The notes beneath the pieces are model-generated. The model saw only the letters and a program-made list of their open reading frames with translations. It was not told the DNA's origin and made no database searches. Shown here piece by piece: positions 12,201 through 26,731 of a DNA stretch of 64,000 nt (position 1 is its first letter; each line of letters begins with the position of its first letter). The stretch is taken from the NCBI GenBank assembly GCA_964036665.1, contig OZ038533.1, positions 10,810,413-10,874,412 on the forward strand. Direction: 5' to 3'. A program made the translations under genes and the position numbers. The stretch comes from Gordius sp. MW1. Lineage: Eukaryota > Nematomorpha > Gordioida > Gordea > Gordiidae.

Positions 12201-13001
12201 AAAGAGCATGAAAAAATATATAAAAGTAAGCCAATTTGAGAATCCTATTATCCTCGATTGACTTCCGAAAAGAGGTTTTAAGCTGCGAGAACTATCATTT
12301 TGACAAAACACAACGTTTTATTGTTGCGATTAGTTTGTTGTATCGCAACGTGATGCTTATTTTTAAAAATGGCTCTATGCGATCATGATTTCAAAGTAAT
12401 AGTTTTCAGATTCTGATAAATTTTTACTTGGGATCATAGAAACCACGTCTGAAAACGACAACTTTCATCGGATGAATACGGTTCAAAGAAAAACATGTGA
12501 AAAATTTTGAATTGGTAAAAATATTTATTTTTTTCAATTCTATGTGAAAGAGCATGAAAAAATATATAAAAGTAAGCCAATTTGAGAATCCTATTATCCT
12601 CGATTGACTTCCGAAAAGAGGTTTTAAGCTGCGAGAACTATCATTTTGACAAAAGACAACGTTTTATTGTTGCGATTAGTTTGTTGTATCGCAACGTGAG
12701 TGCTTAATTTTTCAAAAATGCACCATGCAATCATGATTTCAAAGTAATAGTTTTCTGATTCTGATAAATTTTTACTTTTTATCATCGAAACCACGTCTGA
12801 AAACGACAACTTTCATCGGATGCATACGGTTGAAAGAAAAATATGTGAAAAATTTTGAGGTAAAAATATTTATTTTTTTCGATTCTATGTGAAAGAGCAT
12901 GAAAAAATATATAAAAGTAAGCCAATTTGAGAATCCTATTATCCTCGATTGACTTCCGAAAAGAGGTTTTAAGCTGCGAGAACTATCATTTTGACAAAAG
13001 A
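7158..13001. repeat. 17-monomer higher-order repeat, copy a (5,844 bp)
   Basis: Monomer starts: 7158, 7500, 7842, 8187, 8531, 8872, 9214, 9558, 9902, 10243, 10588, 10932, 11276, 11622, 11967, 12311, 12657. Every tag recurs exactly 5,844 bp downstream, including AAATATTATTTTTTT with ATAATAGTAAG (9214), AGTATGCC and GAGATTTATC (10588), TCACCGAAACC (10932), GTGATGCTTATTTTTAAAAA with TTTGAATTGG (11276, 12311) and the CACCATGCAATC variant (12657). By eye the two copies look almost identical. The unit boundary lies inside the monomer at 13002, whose head matches 18846 and whose tail matches 7158. Confidence 0.93.
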
Positions 13002-16000
13002 CAACGTTTTATTGTTGCGATTAGTTTGCTGTATCGCAACGTGAGTGCTTAATTTTTCAAAAATGCATTATGCGATCATGATTTCAAAGTAATAGTTTTC
13101 TGATTCTGATAAATTTTTACTTTTTATCATCGAAACCACGTCTGAAAACGACAACTTTCATCGGATGCATACGGTTGAAAGAAAAATATGTGAAAAATTT
13201 TGAGGTAAAAATATTTATTTTTTTTGATTCTATGTGAAAGAGCATGAAAAAATATATAAAAGTAAGCCAATTTGAGAATCCTATTATCCTCGATTGACTT
13301 CCGAAAAGAGGTTTTAAGCTGCGAGAATCATTTTGACAAAAGACAACGTTTTATTGTTGCGATTAGTTTGTTGTATCGCAACGTGAGTGCTTAATTTTTC
13401 AAAAATGCATTATGCGATCATGATTTCAAAGTAATAGTTTTCTGATTCTGATAAATTTTTACTTTTTATCATGGAAACCACATCTGACAACGACAACTTT
13501 CATGGGATGCTTACGGTTGAAAGAAAAATATATGAAAAATTTTGAGGTAAAAATATTTATTTTTTTCGATTCTATGTGAAAGAGCGTAAAAAAATATATA
13601 AAAGTAAGCCAATTTGAGAATCCTATTATCCTCGATTGACTTCCGAAAAGAGGTTTTAAGCGAGAACTATCATTTTGACAAAAGACAACGTTTTATTTTT
13701 GCGATTAGTTTGTTGTATCGCAACGTGAGTGCTTAATTTTTCAAAAATACACTATGCGATCATGATTTCAAAGTAATAGTTTTCTGATTCTGATAAATTT
13801 TTACTTTTTATCATCGAAACCACGTCTGAAAACGACAACTTTCATCGGATGCATACGGTTGAAAGAAAAATATGTGAAAAATTTTGAGGTAAAAATATTT
13901 ATTTTTTTCGATTCTATGTGAAAGAGCATAAAAAAATATATAAAAGTAAGATATTTTGAGAATCCTATTATCCTCGATTGACTTCCGAAAAGAGGTTTTA
14001 AGCTGCGAGAACTATCATTTTGACAAAAGACAACGTTTTATTGTTGCGATTAGTTTGTTGTATCGCAACGTGAGTGCTTAACATTTGAAAATGCACTATG
14101 CGATCATGATTTCAAAGTAATAGGTTTCTGATTCTGATAAATTTTTACTTTTTATCATCGAAACCACGTCTGAAAACGACAACTTTCATCGGATGCATAC
14201 GGTTGAAAGAAAAATATGTGAAAAATTTTGAGGTAAAAATATTTATTTTTTTCGATTCTATGTGAAAGAGCATGAAAAAATATATAAAAGTAAGCCAATT
14301 TGAGAATCCTATTATCCTTGATTGACTTCCGAAAAGATGTTTTAAGCTGCGAGAACTATCATTTTGACAAAAGACAACGTTTGTTGCGATTAGTTTGTTG
14401 TTTCGCAACGTGAGTGCTTAATTTTTGAAAATGGCTCTATGCGATCATGATTTCAAAGTAATAGTTTTCAGATTCTAATAAATTTTTACTTGAGATCATA
14501 GAAACCACGTCTGAAAACGACAACTTTCATCGGATGAATACGGTTCAAAGAAAAATATGTGAAAAATTTTGAGGTAAAAATATTTATTTTTTTTATTTCT
14601 ATGTGAAAGAGCATGAAAAAATATATAAAAGTAAGCCAATTTGAGAATCCTATTATCCTCGATTGACTTCCGAAAAGAGGTTTTAAGCTGCGAGAACTAT
14701 CATTTTGACAAAAGACAACGTTTTATTGTTGCGATTAGTTTGTTGTATCGCAACGTGAGTGCTTAATTTTTCAAAAATGCACTATGCGATCATGATTTCA
14801 AAGTAGTTTTCTGATTCTGATAAATTTTTACTTGGGATCATAGAAACCACGTCTGAAAACGACAACTTTCATCGGATGAATAAGGTTCAAAGAAAAATAT
14901 GTGAAAAATATTGAGGTAAAAATATTTATTTTTTTCAATTCTATGTGAAAGAGCATGAAAAAATATATAAAAGTAAGCCAATTTGAGAATCCTATTATCC
15001 TCAATTGACTTCCGAAAAGAGGTTTTAAGCTGCGAGAACTATCATTTTGACAAAAGACAACGTTTTATTGTTGCGATTAGTTTGTTGTATCGCAACGTGA
15101 GTGCTTAATTTTTGAAAATGGCTCTATGCGATTATGATTTCAAAGTAATAGTTTTCAGATTTTGATAAATTTTTACTTGGGATCATAGAAACCACGTCTG
15201 AAAACGACAACTTTCATCGGATGAATACGGTTCAAAGAAAAATATATGAAAAATTTTGAGGTAAAAATATTATTTTTTTCAATTCTATGTGAAAGAGCAT
15301 GAAAAAATATATAATAGTAAGCCAATTTGAGAATCCTATTATCCTCGATTGACTTCCGAAAAGAGGTTTTAAGCTGCGAGAACTATCATTTTGACAAAAG
15401 ACAACGTTTTATTGTTGCGATTAGTTTGCTGTATCGCAACGTGAGTGCTTAATTTTTCAAAAATGCATTATGCGATCATGATTTCAAAGTAATAGTTTTC
15501 TGATTCTGATAAATTTTTACTTTTTATCATCGAAACCACGTCTGAAAACGACAACTTTCATCGGATGCATACGGTTGAAAGAAAAATATGTGAAAATTTT
15601 GAGGTAAAAATATTTATTTTTTTCGATTCTATGTAAAAGAGCATGAAAAAATATATAAAAGTAAGCCAATTTGAGAATCCTATTATCCTCGATTGACTTC
15701 CGAAAAGATGTTTTAAGCTGCGAGAACTATCATTTTGACAAAAGACAACGTTTGTTGCGATTAGTTTGTTGTTTCGCAACGTGAGTGCTTAATTTTTGAA
15801 AATGGCTCTATGCGATCATGATTTCAAAGTAATAGTTTTCAGATTCTTATAAATTTTTACTTGAGATCATAGAAACCACGTCTGAAAACGACAACTTTCA
15901 TCGGATGAATACGGTTCAAAGAAAAATATGTGAAAAATTTTGAGGTAAAAATATTTATTTTTTTCATTTCTATGTGAAAGAGCATGAAAAAATATATAAA

Positions 16001-18845
16001 AGTAAGCCAATTTGAGAATCCTATTATCCTCGATTGACTTCCGAAAAGAGGTTTTAAGCTGCGAGAACTATCATTTTGACAAAAGACAACGTTTTATTGT
16101 TGCGATTAGTTTGTTGTATCGCAACGTGAGTGCTTAATTTTTCAAAAATGCACTATGCGATCATGATTTCAAAGTAATAGTTTTCTGATTCTGATAAATT
16201 TTTACTTGGGATCATAGAAACCACGTCTGAAAACGACAACTTTCATCGGATGAATAAGGTTCAAAGAAAAATATGTGAAAAATATTGAGGTAAAAATATT
16301 TATTTTTTTCAATTCTATGTGAAAGAGCATGAAAAAATATATAAAAGTAAGCCAATTTGAGAATCCTATTATCCTCAATTGACTTCCGAAAAGAGGTTTT
16401 AAGCTGCGAGAACTATCATTTTGACAAAAGACAACGTTTTATTGTTGCGATTAGTTTGTTGTATCGCAACGTGAGTGCTTGATTTTTGAAAATGGCTCTA
16501 TGCGATTATGATTTCAAAGTAATAGTTTTCAGATTTTGATAAATTTTTACTTGGGATCATAGAAACCACGTTTGAAAACGACAACTTTCATCGGATGAAT
16601 ACGGTTCAAAGAAAAATATATGAAAAATTTTGAGGTAAAAATATTATTTTTTTCAATTCTATGTGAAAGAGCATGAAAAAATATATAAAAGTATGCCAAT
16701 TTGAGAATCCTATTATCCTCGATTGACTTCCGAAAAGAGGTTTTAAGCTGCGAGATTTATCATTTTGACAAAAGACAACGTTTTATTGTTGCGATTAGTT
16801 TGCTGTATCGCAACGTGAGTGCTTAATTTTTCAAAAATGCATTATGCGATCATGATTTCAAAGTAATAGTTTTCTGATTCTGATAAATTTTTACTTTTTA
16901 TCACCGAAACCACGTCTGAAAACGACAACTTTCATCGGATGCATACGGTTGAAAGAAAAATATGTGAAAATTTTGAGGTAAAAATATTTATTTTTTTCGA
17001 TTCTATGTGAAAGAGCATGAAAAAATATATAAAAGTAAGCCAATTTGAGAATCCTATTATCCTCGATTGACTTCCGAAAAGAGGTTTTAAGCTGCGAGAA
17101 CTATCATTTTGACAAAACACAACGTTTTATTGTTGCGATTAGTTTGTTGTATCGCAACGTGATGCTTATTTTTAAAAATGGCTCTATGCGATCATGATTT
17201 CAAAGTAATAGTTTTCAGATTCTGATAAATTTTTACTTGGGATCATAGAAACCACGTCTGAAAACGACAACTTTCATCGGATGAATACGGTTCAAAGAAA
17301 AACATGTGAAAAATTTTGAATTGGTAAAAATATTTATTTTTTTCAATTCTATGTGAAAGAGCATGAAAAAATATATAAAAGTAAGCCAATTTGAGAATCC
17401 TATTATCCTCGATTGACTTCCGAAAAGAGGTTTTAAGCTGCGAGAACTATCATTTTGACAAAAGACAACGTTTTATTGTTGCGATTAGTTTGTTGTATCG
17501 CAACGTGAGTGCTTAATTTTTCAAAAATGCACTATGCAATGATGATTTCAAAGTAATAGTTTTCTGATTCTGATAAATTTTTACTTTTTATCATCGAAAC
17601 CACGTCTGAAAACGACAACTTTCATCGGATGCATACGGTTGAAAGAAAAATATGTGAAAAATTTTGAGGTAAAAATATTTATTTTTTTCAATTCTATGTG
17701 AAAGAGCATGAAAAAATATATAAAAGTAAGCCAATTTGAGAATCCTATTATCCTCGATTGACTTCCGAAAAGAGGTTTTAAGCTGCGAGAACTATCATTT
17801 TGACAAAAGACAACGTTTTATTGTTGCGATTAGTTTGCTGTATCGCAACGTGAGTGCTTAATTTTTCAAAAATGCATTATGCGATCATGATTTCAAAGTA
17901 ATAGTTTTCTGATTCTGATAAATATTTACTTTTTATCATCGAAACCACGTCTGAAAACGACAACTTTCATCGGATGCATACGGTTGAAAGAAAAATATGT
18001 GAAAATTTTGAGGTAAAAATATTTATTTTTTTCGATTCTATGTGAAAGAGCATGAAAAAATATATAAAAGTAAGCCAATTTGAGAATCCTATTATCCTCG
18101 ATTGACTTCCGAAAAGAGGTTTTAAGCTGCGAGAACTATCATTTTGACAAAACACAACGTTTTATTGTTGCGATTAGTTTGTTGTATCGCAACGTGATGC
18201 TTATTTTTAAAAATGGCTCTATGCGATCATGATTTCAAAGTAATAGTTTTCAGATTCTGATAAATTTTTACTTGGGATCATAGAAACCACGTCTGAAAAC
18301 GACAACTTTCATCGGATGAATACGGTTCAAAGAAAAACATGTGAAAAATTTTGAATTGGTAAAAATATTTATTTTTTTCAATTCTATGTGAAAGAGCATG
18401 AAAAAATATATAAAAGTAAGCCAATTTGAGAATCCTATTATCCTCGATTGACTTCCGAAAAGAGGTTTTAAGCTGCGAGAACTATCATTTTGACAAAAGA
18501 CAACGTTTTATTGTTGCGATTAGTTTGTTGTATCGCAACGTGAGTGCTTAATTTTTCAAAAATGCACCATGCAATCATGATTTCAAAGTAATAGTTTTCT
18601 GATTCTGATAAATTTTTACTTTTTATCATCGAAACCACGTCTGAAAACGACAACTTTCATCGGATGCATACGGTTGAAAGAAAAATATGTGAAAAATTTT
18701 GAGGTAAAAATATTTATTTTTTTCGATTCTATGTGAAAGAGCATGAAAAAATATATAAAAGTAAGCCAATTTGAGAATCCTATTATCCTCGATTGACTTC
18801 CGAAAAGAGGTTTTAAGCTGCGAGAACTATCATTTTGACAAAAGA
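13002..18845. repeat. 17-monomer higher-order repeat, copy b
   Basis: Monomer starts are those of copy a plus 5,844: 13002, 13344, 13686, 14031, 14375, 14716, 15058, 15402, 15746, 16087, 16432, 16776, 17120, 17466, 17811, 18155, 18501. The first six monomers are a third set of the 12-mer tail (compare 3064-5118 and 7158-9213). The first monomer is a crossover product: its GCTGTATC and GCATTATG head is like 18846, and its TTTTTTTTGATTC and GAGAATCATT tail is like 7158. Confidence 0.93.
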
Positions 18846-20903
18846 CAACGTTTTATTGTTGCGATTAGTTTGCTGTATCGCAACGTGAGTGCTTAATTTT
18901 TCAAAAATGCATTATGCGATCATGATTTCAAAGTAATAGTTTTCTGATTCTGATAAATTTTTACTTTTTATCATCGAAACCACGTCTGAAAACGACAACT
19001 TTCATCGGATGCATACGGTTGAAAGAAAAATATGTGAAAATTTTGAGGTAAAAATATTTATTTTTTTCAATTCTATGTGAAAGAGCATGAAAAAATATAT
19101 AAAAGTAAGCCAATTTGAGAATCCTATTATCCTCGATTGACTTCCGAAAAGAGGTTTTAAGCTGCGAGAACTATCATTTTGACAAAACACAACGTTTTAT
19201 TGTTGCGATTAGTTTGTTGTATCGCAACGTGATGCTTATTTTTAAAAATGGCTCTATGCGATCATGATTTCAAAGTAATAGTTTTCAGATTCTCATAAAT
19301 TTTTACTTGGGATCATAGAAACCACGTCTGACAACTTTCATCGGATGAATACGGTTCAAAGAAAAACATGTGAAAAATTTTGAATTGGTAAAAATATTTA
19401 TTTTTTTCAATTCTATGTGAAAGAGCATGAAAAAATATATAAAAGTAAGCCAATTTGAGAATCCTATTATCCTCGATTGACTTCCGAAAAGAGGTTTTAA
19501 GCTGCGAGAACTATCATTTTGACAAAAGACAACGTTTTATTGTTGCGATTAGTTTGTTGTATCGCAACGTGAGTGCTTAATTTTTCAAAAATGCACTATG
19601 CAATCATGATTTCAAAGTGATAGTTTTCTGATTCTGATAAATTTTTACTTTTTATCATCGAAACCACGTCTGAAAACGACAACTTTCATCGGATGCATAC
19701 GGTTGAAAGAAAAATATGTGAAAATTTTTGAGGTAAAAATATTTATTTTTTTCGATTCTATGTGAAAGAGCATGAAAAAATATATAAAAGTAAGCCAATT
19801 TGAGAATCCTATTATCCTCGATTGACGTCCGAAAAGAGGTTTTAAGCTGCGAGAACTATCATTTTGACAAAAGACAACGTTTTATTGTTGCGATTAGTTT
19901 GCTGTATCGCAACGTGAGTGCTTAATTTTTCAAAAATGCACTATGCGATCATGATTTCAAAGTAATAGTTTTCTGATTCTGATAAATTTTTACTTTTTAT
20001 CATCGAAACCACGTCTGAAAACAACAACTTTCATCGGATGCATACGGTTGAAAGAAAAATATATGAAAAATTTTGAGGTTAAAATATTTATTTTTTTCGA
20101 TTCTATGTGAAAGAGCATGAAAAAATATATAAAAGTAAGCCAATTTGAGAATCCTATTATCCTCGATTGACTTCCGAAAAGAGGTTTTAAGCTGCGAGAA
20201 CTATCATTTTGACAAAAGACAACGTTTTATTGTTGCGATTAGTTTGCTGTATCGCAACGTGAGTGCTTAATTTTTCAAAAATGCACTATGCGATCATGAT
20301 TTCAAAGTAATAGTTTTCTGATTCTGATAAATTTTTACTTTTTATCATCGAAACCACGTCTGAAAACGACAACTTTCATCGGATGCATACGGTTGAAAGA
20401 AAAATATGTGAAAATTTTGAGGTAAAAATATTTATTTTTTTCGATTCTATGTAAAAGAGCATGAAAAAATATATAAAAGTAAGCCAATTTGAGAATCTTA
20501 TTATCCTCGATTGACTTCCGAAAAGAGGTTTTAAGCTGCGAGAACTATCATTTTGACAAAAGACAACGTTTTATTGTTGCGATTAGTTTGTTGTATCGCA
20601 ACGTGATGCTTATTTTTAAAAATGGCTCTATGCGATCATGATTTCAAAGTAATAGTTTTCAGATTCTGATAAATTTTTACTTGGGATCATAGAAACCAGG
20701 TCTAAAAACGACAACTTTCATCGGATGAATACGGTTCAAAGAAAAATATGTGAAAAATTTTGAGGTAAAAATATTTATTTTTTTCGATTCTATGTCAAAG
20801 AGCATGAAATATATAAAAGTAAGCCAATTTGAGAATCCTATTATCCTCGATTGACTTCCGAAAAGAGGTTTTAAGCTGCGAGAACTATCATTTTGACAAA
20901 AGA
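18846..20903. repeat. 6-monomer higher-order repeat, copy 1 (2,058 bp)
   Basis: Monomer starts: 18846, 19190, 19530, 19875, 20220, 20564. Tags: CAGATTCTCATAAAT with a 5-bp loss in CACGTCTGACAACTTT (second), CAAAGTGATAG with GATTGACGTCC (third), AACAACAAC with GAGGTTAAAATA (fourth), GAATCTTATT (fifth), and CCAGGTCTAAAAAC with TGTCAAAGAGCATGAAATA (sixth). Confidence 0.92.
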
Positions 20904-22961
20904 CAACGTTTTATTGTTGCGATTAGTTTGCTGTATCGCAACGTGAGTGCTTAATTTTTCAAAAATGCATTATGCGATCATGATTTCAAAGTAATAGTTT
21001 TCTGATTCTGATAAATTTTTACTTTTTATCATCGAAACCACGTCTGAAAACGACAACTTTCATCGGATGCATACGGTTGAAAGAAAAATATGTGAAAATT
21101 TTGAGGTAAAAATATTTATTTTTTTCAATTCTATGTGAAAGAGCATGAAAAAATATATAAAAGTAAGCCAATTTGAGAATCCTATTATCCTCGATTGACT
21201 TCCGAAAAGAGGTTTTAAGCTGCGAGAACTATCATTTTGACAAAACACAACGTTTTATTGTTGCGATTAGTTTGTTGTATCGCAACGTGATGCTTATTTT
21301 TAAAAATGGCTCTATGCGATCATGATTTCAAAGTAATAGTTTTCAGATTCTCATAAATTTTTACTTGGGATCATAGAAACCACGTCTGACAACTTTCATC
21401 GGATGAATACGGTTCAAAGAAAAACATGTGAAAAATTTTGAATTGGTAAAAATATTTATTTTTTTCAATTCTATGTGAAAGAGCATGAAAAAATATATAA
21501 AAGTAAGCCAATTTGAGAATCCTATTATCCTCGATTGACTTCCGAAAAGAGGTTTTAAGCTGCGAGAACTATCATTTTGACAAAAGACAACGTTTTATTG
21601 TTGCGATTAGTTTGTTGTATCGCAACGTGAGTGCTTAATTTTTCAAAAATGCACTATGCAATCATGATTTCAAAGTGATAGTTTTCTGATTCTGATAAAT
21701 TTTTAGTTTTTATCATCGAAACCACGTCTGAAAACGACAACTTTCATCGGATGCATACGGTTGAAAGAAAAATATGTGAAAATTTTTGAGGTAAAAATAT
21801 TTATTTTTTTCGATTCTATGTGAAAGAGCATGAAAAAATATATAAAAGTAAGCCAATTTGAGAATCCTATTATCCTCGATTGACGTCCGAAAAGAGGTTT
21901 TAAGCTGCGAGAACTATCATTTTGACAAAAGACAACGTTTTATTGTTGCGATTAGTTTGCTGTATCGCAACGTGAGTGCTTAATTTTTCAAAAATGCACT
22001 ATGCGATCATGATTTCAAAGTAATAGTTTTCTGATTCTGATAAATTTTTACTTTTTATCATCGAAACCACGTCTGAAAACAACAACTTTCATCGGATGCA
22101 TACGGTTGAAAGAAAAATATATGAAAAATTTTGAGGTTAAAATATTTATTTTTTTCGATTCTATGTGAAAGAGCATGAAAAAATATATAAAAGTAAGCCA
22201 ATTTGAGAATCCTATTATCCTCGATTGACTTCCGAAAAGAGGTTTTAAGCTGCGAGAACTATCATTTTGACAAAAGACAACGTTTTATTGTTGCGATTAG
22301 TTTGCTGTATCGCAACGTGAGTGCTTAATTTTTCAAAAATGCACTATGCGATCATGATTTCAAAGTAATAGTTTTCTGATTCTGATAAATTTTTACTTTT
22401 TATCATCGAAACCACGTCTGAAAACGACAACTTTCATCGGATGCATACGGTTGAAAGAAAAATATGTGAAAATTTTGAGGTAAAAATATTTATTTTTTTC
22501 GATTCTATGTAAAAGAGCATGAAAAAATATATAAAAGTAAGCCAATTTGAGAATCTTATTATCCTCGATTGACTTCCGAAAAGAGGTTTTAAGCTGCGAG
22601 AACTATCATTTTGACAAAAGACAACGTTTTATTGTTGCGATTAGTTTGTTGTATCGCAACGTGATGCTTATTTTTAAAAATGGCTCTATGCGATCATGAT
22701 TTCAAAGTAATAGTTTTCAGATTCTGATAAATTTTTACTTGGGATCATAGAAACCAGGTCTAAAAACGACAACTTTCATCGGATGAATACGGTTCAAAGA
22801 AAAATATGTGAAAAATTTTGAGGTAAAAATATTTATTTTTTTCGATTCTATGTCAAAGAGCATGAAATATATAAAAGTAAGCCAATTTGAGAATCCTATT
22901 ATCCTCGATTGACTTCCGAAAAGAGGTTTTAAGCTGCGAGAACTATCATTTTGACAAAAGA
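20904..22961. repeat. 6-monomer higher-order repeat, copy 2
   Basis: Starts: 20904, 21248, 21588, 21933, 22278, 22622. Same order and tags as copy 1 at an offset of exactly 2,058. One difference I noticed is TTTTTAGTTTTTATC near 21702, against TTTTTACTTTTTATC in copy 1. The last four monomers reappear as members 6-9 of the 11-mer that follows, so the 11-mer seems to have been built on part of this 6-mer. Confidence 0.92.
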
Positions 22962-25900
22962 CAACGTTTTATTGTTGCGATTAGTTTGTTGTATCGCAAC
23001 GTGAGTGCTTAATTTTTCAAAAATGCACTATGCGATCATGATTTCAAAGTAATAGTTTTCTGATTCTGATAAATTTTTACTTGTGATCATAGAAACCACG
23101 TCTGAAAACGACAACTTTCATCGGATGAATAAGGTTCAAAGAAAAATATGTGAAAAATATTAAGGTAAAAATATTTATTTTTTTCAATTCTATGTGAAAG
23201 AGCATGAAAAAATATATAAAAGTAAGCCAATTTGAGAATCCTATTATCCTCGATTGACTTCCGAAAAGAGGTTTTAAGCTGCGAGAACTATCATTTTGAC
23301 AAAAGACAACGTTTTATTGTTGCGATTAGTTTGTTGTATCGCAACGTGAGTGCTTAATTTTTGAAAATGGCTCTATGCGATCATGATTTCAAAGTAATAG
23401 TTTTCAGATTTTGATAAATTTTTACTTGGGATCATAGAAACCACGTCTGAAAACGACAACTTTCATCGGATGAATAAGGTTCAAAGAAAAATATATGAAA
23501 TTTTGAGGTAAAAATATTATTTTTTTCAATTCTATGTGAAAGAGCATGAAAAAATATATAAAAGTAAGCCAATTTGAGAATCCTACTATCCTCGATTGAC
23601 TTCCGAAAAGAGGTTTTAAGCTGCGAGAACTATCATTTTGACAAAAGACAACGTTTTATTGTTGCGATTAGTTTGCTGTATCGCAACGTGAGTGCTTAAT
23701 TTTTCAAAAATGCACTATGCGATCATGATTTCAAAGTAATAGTTTTCTGATTCTGATAAATTTTTACTTTTTATCATCGAAACCACGTCTGAAAACGACA
23801 ACTTTCATCGGATGCATACGGTTGAAAGAAAAATATGTGAAAATTTTGAGGTAAAAATATTTATTTTTTTCGATTTGATGTGAAAGAGCATGAAAAAATA
23901 TATAAAAGTAAGCCAATTTGAGAAATCCTCGATTGACTTCCGAAAAGAGGTTTTAAGCTGCGAGAACTATCATTTTGACAAAACACAACGTTTTATTGTT
24001 GCGATTAGTTTGTTGTATCGCAACGTGATGCTTATTTTTAAAAATGGCTCTATGCGATCATGATTTCAAAGTAATAGTTTTCAGATTCTGATAAATTTTT
24101 ACTTGGGATCATAGAAACCAGGTCTTAAAACGACAACTTTCATCGGATGAATACGGTTCAAAGAAAAATATGTGAAAAATTTTGAGGTAAAAATATTTAT
24201 TTTTTTCGATTCTATGTGAAAGAGCATGAAAAAATATATAAAAGTAAGCCAATTTGAGAATCCTATTATCCTCGATTGACTTCCGAAAAGAGGTTTTAAG
24301 CTGCGAGAACTATCATTTTGACAAAAGACAACGTTTTATTGTTGCGATTAGTTTGCTGTATCGCAACGTGAGTGCTTAATTTTTCAAAAATGCACTATGC
24401 GATCATGATTTCAAAGTAATAGTTTTCTGATTCTGATAAATTTTTACTTTTTATCATCGAAACCACGTCTGAAAACGACAACTTTCATCGGATGCATACG
24501 GTTGAAAGAAAAATATGTGAAAAATTTTGAGGTAAAAATATTTATTTTTTTCGATTCTATGTGAAAGAGCATGAAAAAATATATAAAAGTAAGCCAATTT
24601 GAGAATCCTATTATCCTCGATTGACTTCCGAAAAGAGGTTTTAAGCTGCGAGAACTATCATTTTGACAAAAGACAACGTTTTATTGTTGCGATTAGTTTG
24701 CTGTATCGCAACGTGAGTGCTTAATTTTTCAAAAATGCACTATGCAATCATGATTTCAAAGTAATAGTTTTCTGATTCTGATAAATTTTTACTTTTTATC
24801 ATCGAAACCACGTCTGAAAACGACAACTTTCATCGGATGCATACGGTTGAAAGAAAAATATGTGAAAAATTTTGAGGTAAAAATATTTATTTTTTTCGAT
24901 TCTATGTGAAAGAGCATGAAAAAATATATAAAAGTAAGCCAATTTGAGAATCCTATTATCCTCGATTGACGTCCGAAAAGAGGTTTTAAGCTGCGAGAAC
25001 TATCATTTTGACAAAAGACAACGTTTTATTGTTGCGATTAGTTTGCTGTATCGCAACGTGAGTGCTTAATTTTTCAAAAATGCACTATGCGATCATGATT
25101 TCAAAGTAATAGTTTTCTGATTCTGATAAATTTTTACTTTTTATCATCGAAACCACGTCTGAAAACAACAACTTTCATCGGATGCATACGGTTGAAAGAA
25201 AAATATATGAAAAATTTTGAGGTTAAAATATTTATTTTTTTCGATTCTATGTGAAAGAGCATGAAAAAATATATAAAAGTAAGCCAATTTGAGAATCCTA
25301 TTATCCTCGATTGACTTCCGAAAAGAGGTTTTAAGCTGCGAGAACTATCATTTTGACAAAAGACAACGTTTTATTGTTGCGATTAGTTTGCTGTATCGCA
25401 ACGTGAGTGCTTAATTTTTCAAAAATGCACTATGCGATCATGATTTCAAAGTAATAGTTTTCTGATTCTGATAAATTTTTACTTTTTATTATCGAAACCA
25501 CGTCTGAAAACGACAACTTTCATCGGATGCATACGGTTGAAAGAAAAATATGTGAAAATTTTGAGGTAAAAATATTTATTTTTTTCGATTCTATGTAAAA
25601 GAGCATGAAAAAATATATAAAAGTAAGCCAATTTGAGAATCTTATTATCCTCGATTGACTTCCGAAAAGAGGTTTTAAGCTGCGAGAACTATCATTTTGA
25701 CAAAAGACAACGTTTTATTGTTGCGATTAGTTTGTTGTATCGCAACGTGATGCTTATTTTTAAAAATGGCTCTATGCGATCATGATTTCAAAGTAATAGT
25801 TTTCAGATTCTGATAAATTTTTACTTGGGATCATAGAAACCAGGTCTAAAAACGACAACTTTCATCGGATGAATACGGTTCAAAGAAAAATATGTGAAAA

Positions 25901-26731
25901 ATTTTGAGGTAAAAATATTTATTTTTTTCGATTCTATGTCAAAGAGCATGAAATATATAAAAGTAAGCCAATTTGAGAATCCTATTATCCTCGATTGACG
26001 TCCGAAAAGAGGTTTTAAGCTGCGAGAACTATCATTTTGACAAAAGACAACGTTTTATTGTTGCGATTAGTTTGCTGTATCGCAACGTGAGTGCTTAATT
26101 TTTCAAAAATGCACTATGCGATCATGATTTCAAAGTAATAGTTTTCTGATTCTGATAAATTTTTACTTTTTATCATCGAAACCACGTCTGAAAACGACAA
26201 CTTTCATCGGATGCATACGGTTGAAAGAAAAATATGTGAAAATTTTGAGGTAAAAATATTTATTTTTTTCGATTCTATGTAAAAGAGCATGAAAAAATAT
26301 ATAAAAGTAAGCCAATTTGAGAATCTTATTATCCTCGATTGACTTCCGAAAAGAGGTTTTAAGCTGCGAGAACTATCATTTTGACAAAAGACAACGTTTT
26401 ATTGTTGCGATTAGTTTGTTGTATCGCAACGTGATGCTTATTTTTAAAAATGGCTCTATGCGATCATGATTTCAAAGTAATAGTTTTCAGATTCTGATAA
26501 ATTTTTACTTGGGATCATAGAAACCAGGTCTAAAAACGACAACTTTCATCGGATGAATACGGTTCAAAGAAAAATATGTGAAAAATTTTGAGGTAAAAAT
26601 ATTTATTTTTTTCGATTCTATGTCAAAGAGCATGAAATATATAAAAGTAAGCCAATTTGAGAATCCTATTATCCTCGATTGACTTCCGAAAAGAGGTTTT
26701 AAGCTGCGAGAACTATCATTTTGACAAAAGA
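22962..26731. repeat. 11-monomer higher-order repeat, copy 1 (3,770 bp)
   Basis: Starts: 22962 (C, CTTGTGATCAT, AATATTAAGG), 23307 (A, AGATTTTGAT), 23649 (B, CGATTTGATGTG and GAGAAATCCTCG), 23986 (A, CCAGGTCTTAAAAC), 24329 (B), 24674 (B, GACGTCC), 25019 (B, GAGGTTAAAATA), 25364 (B, TTATTATCG), 25708 (A, CCAGGTCTAAAAAC), 26048 (B, GAATCTTATT), 26392 (A). All tags recur 3,770 bp later. Confidence 0.93.

Noticed and set aside
12624-12809. Second recurrent minus-strand frame (12624-12809, 18468-18653, 47809-47994)
   Set aside because: Another chance frame across a monomer junction; the first two are one frame copied by the 5,844-bp repeat.
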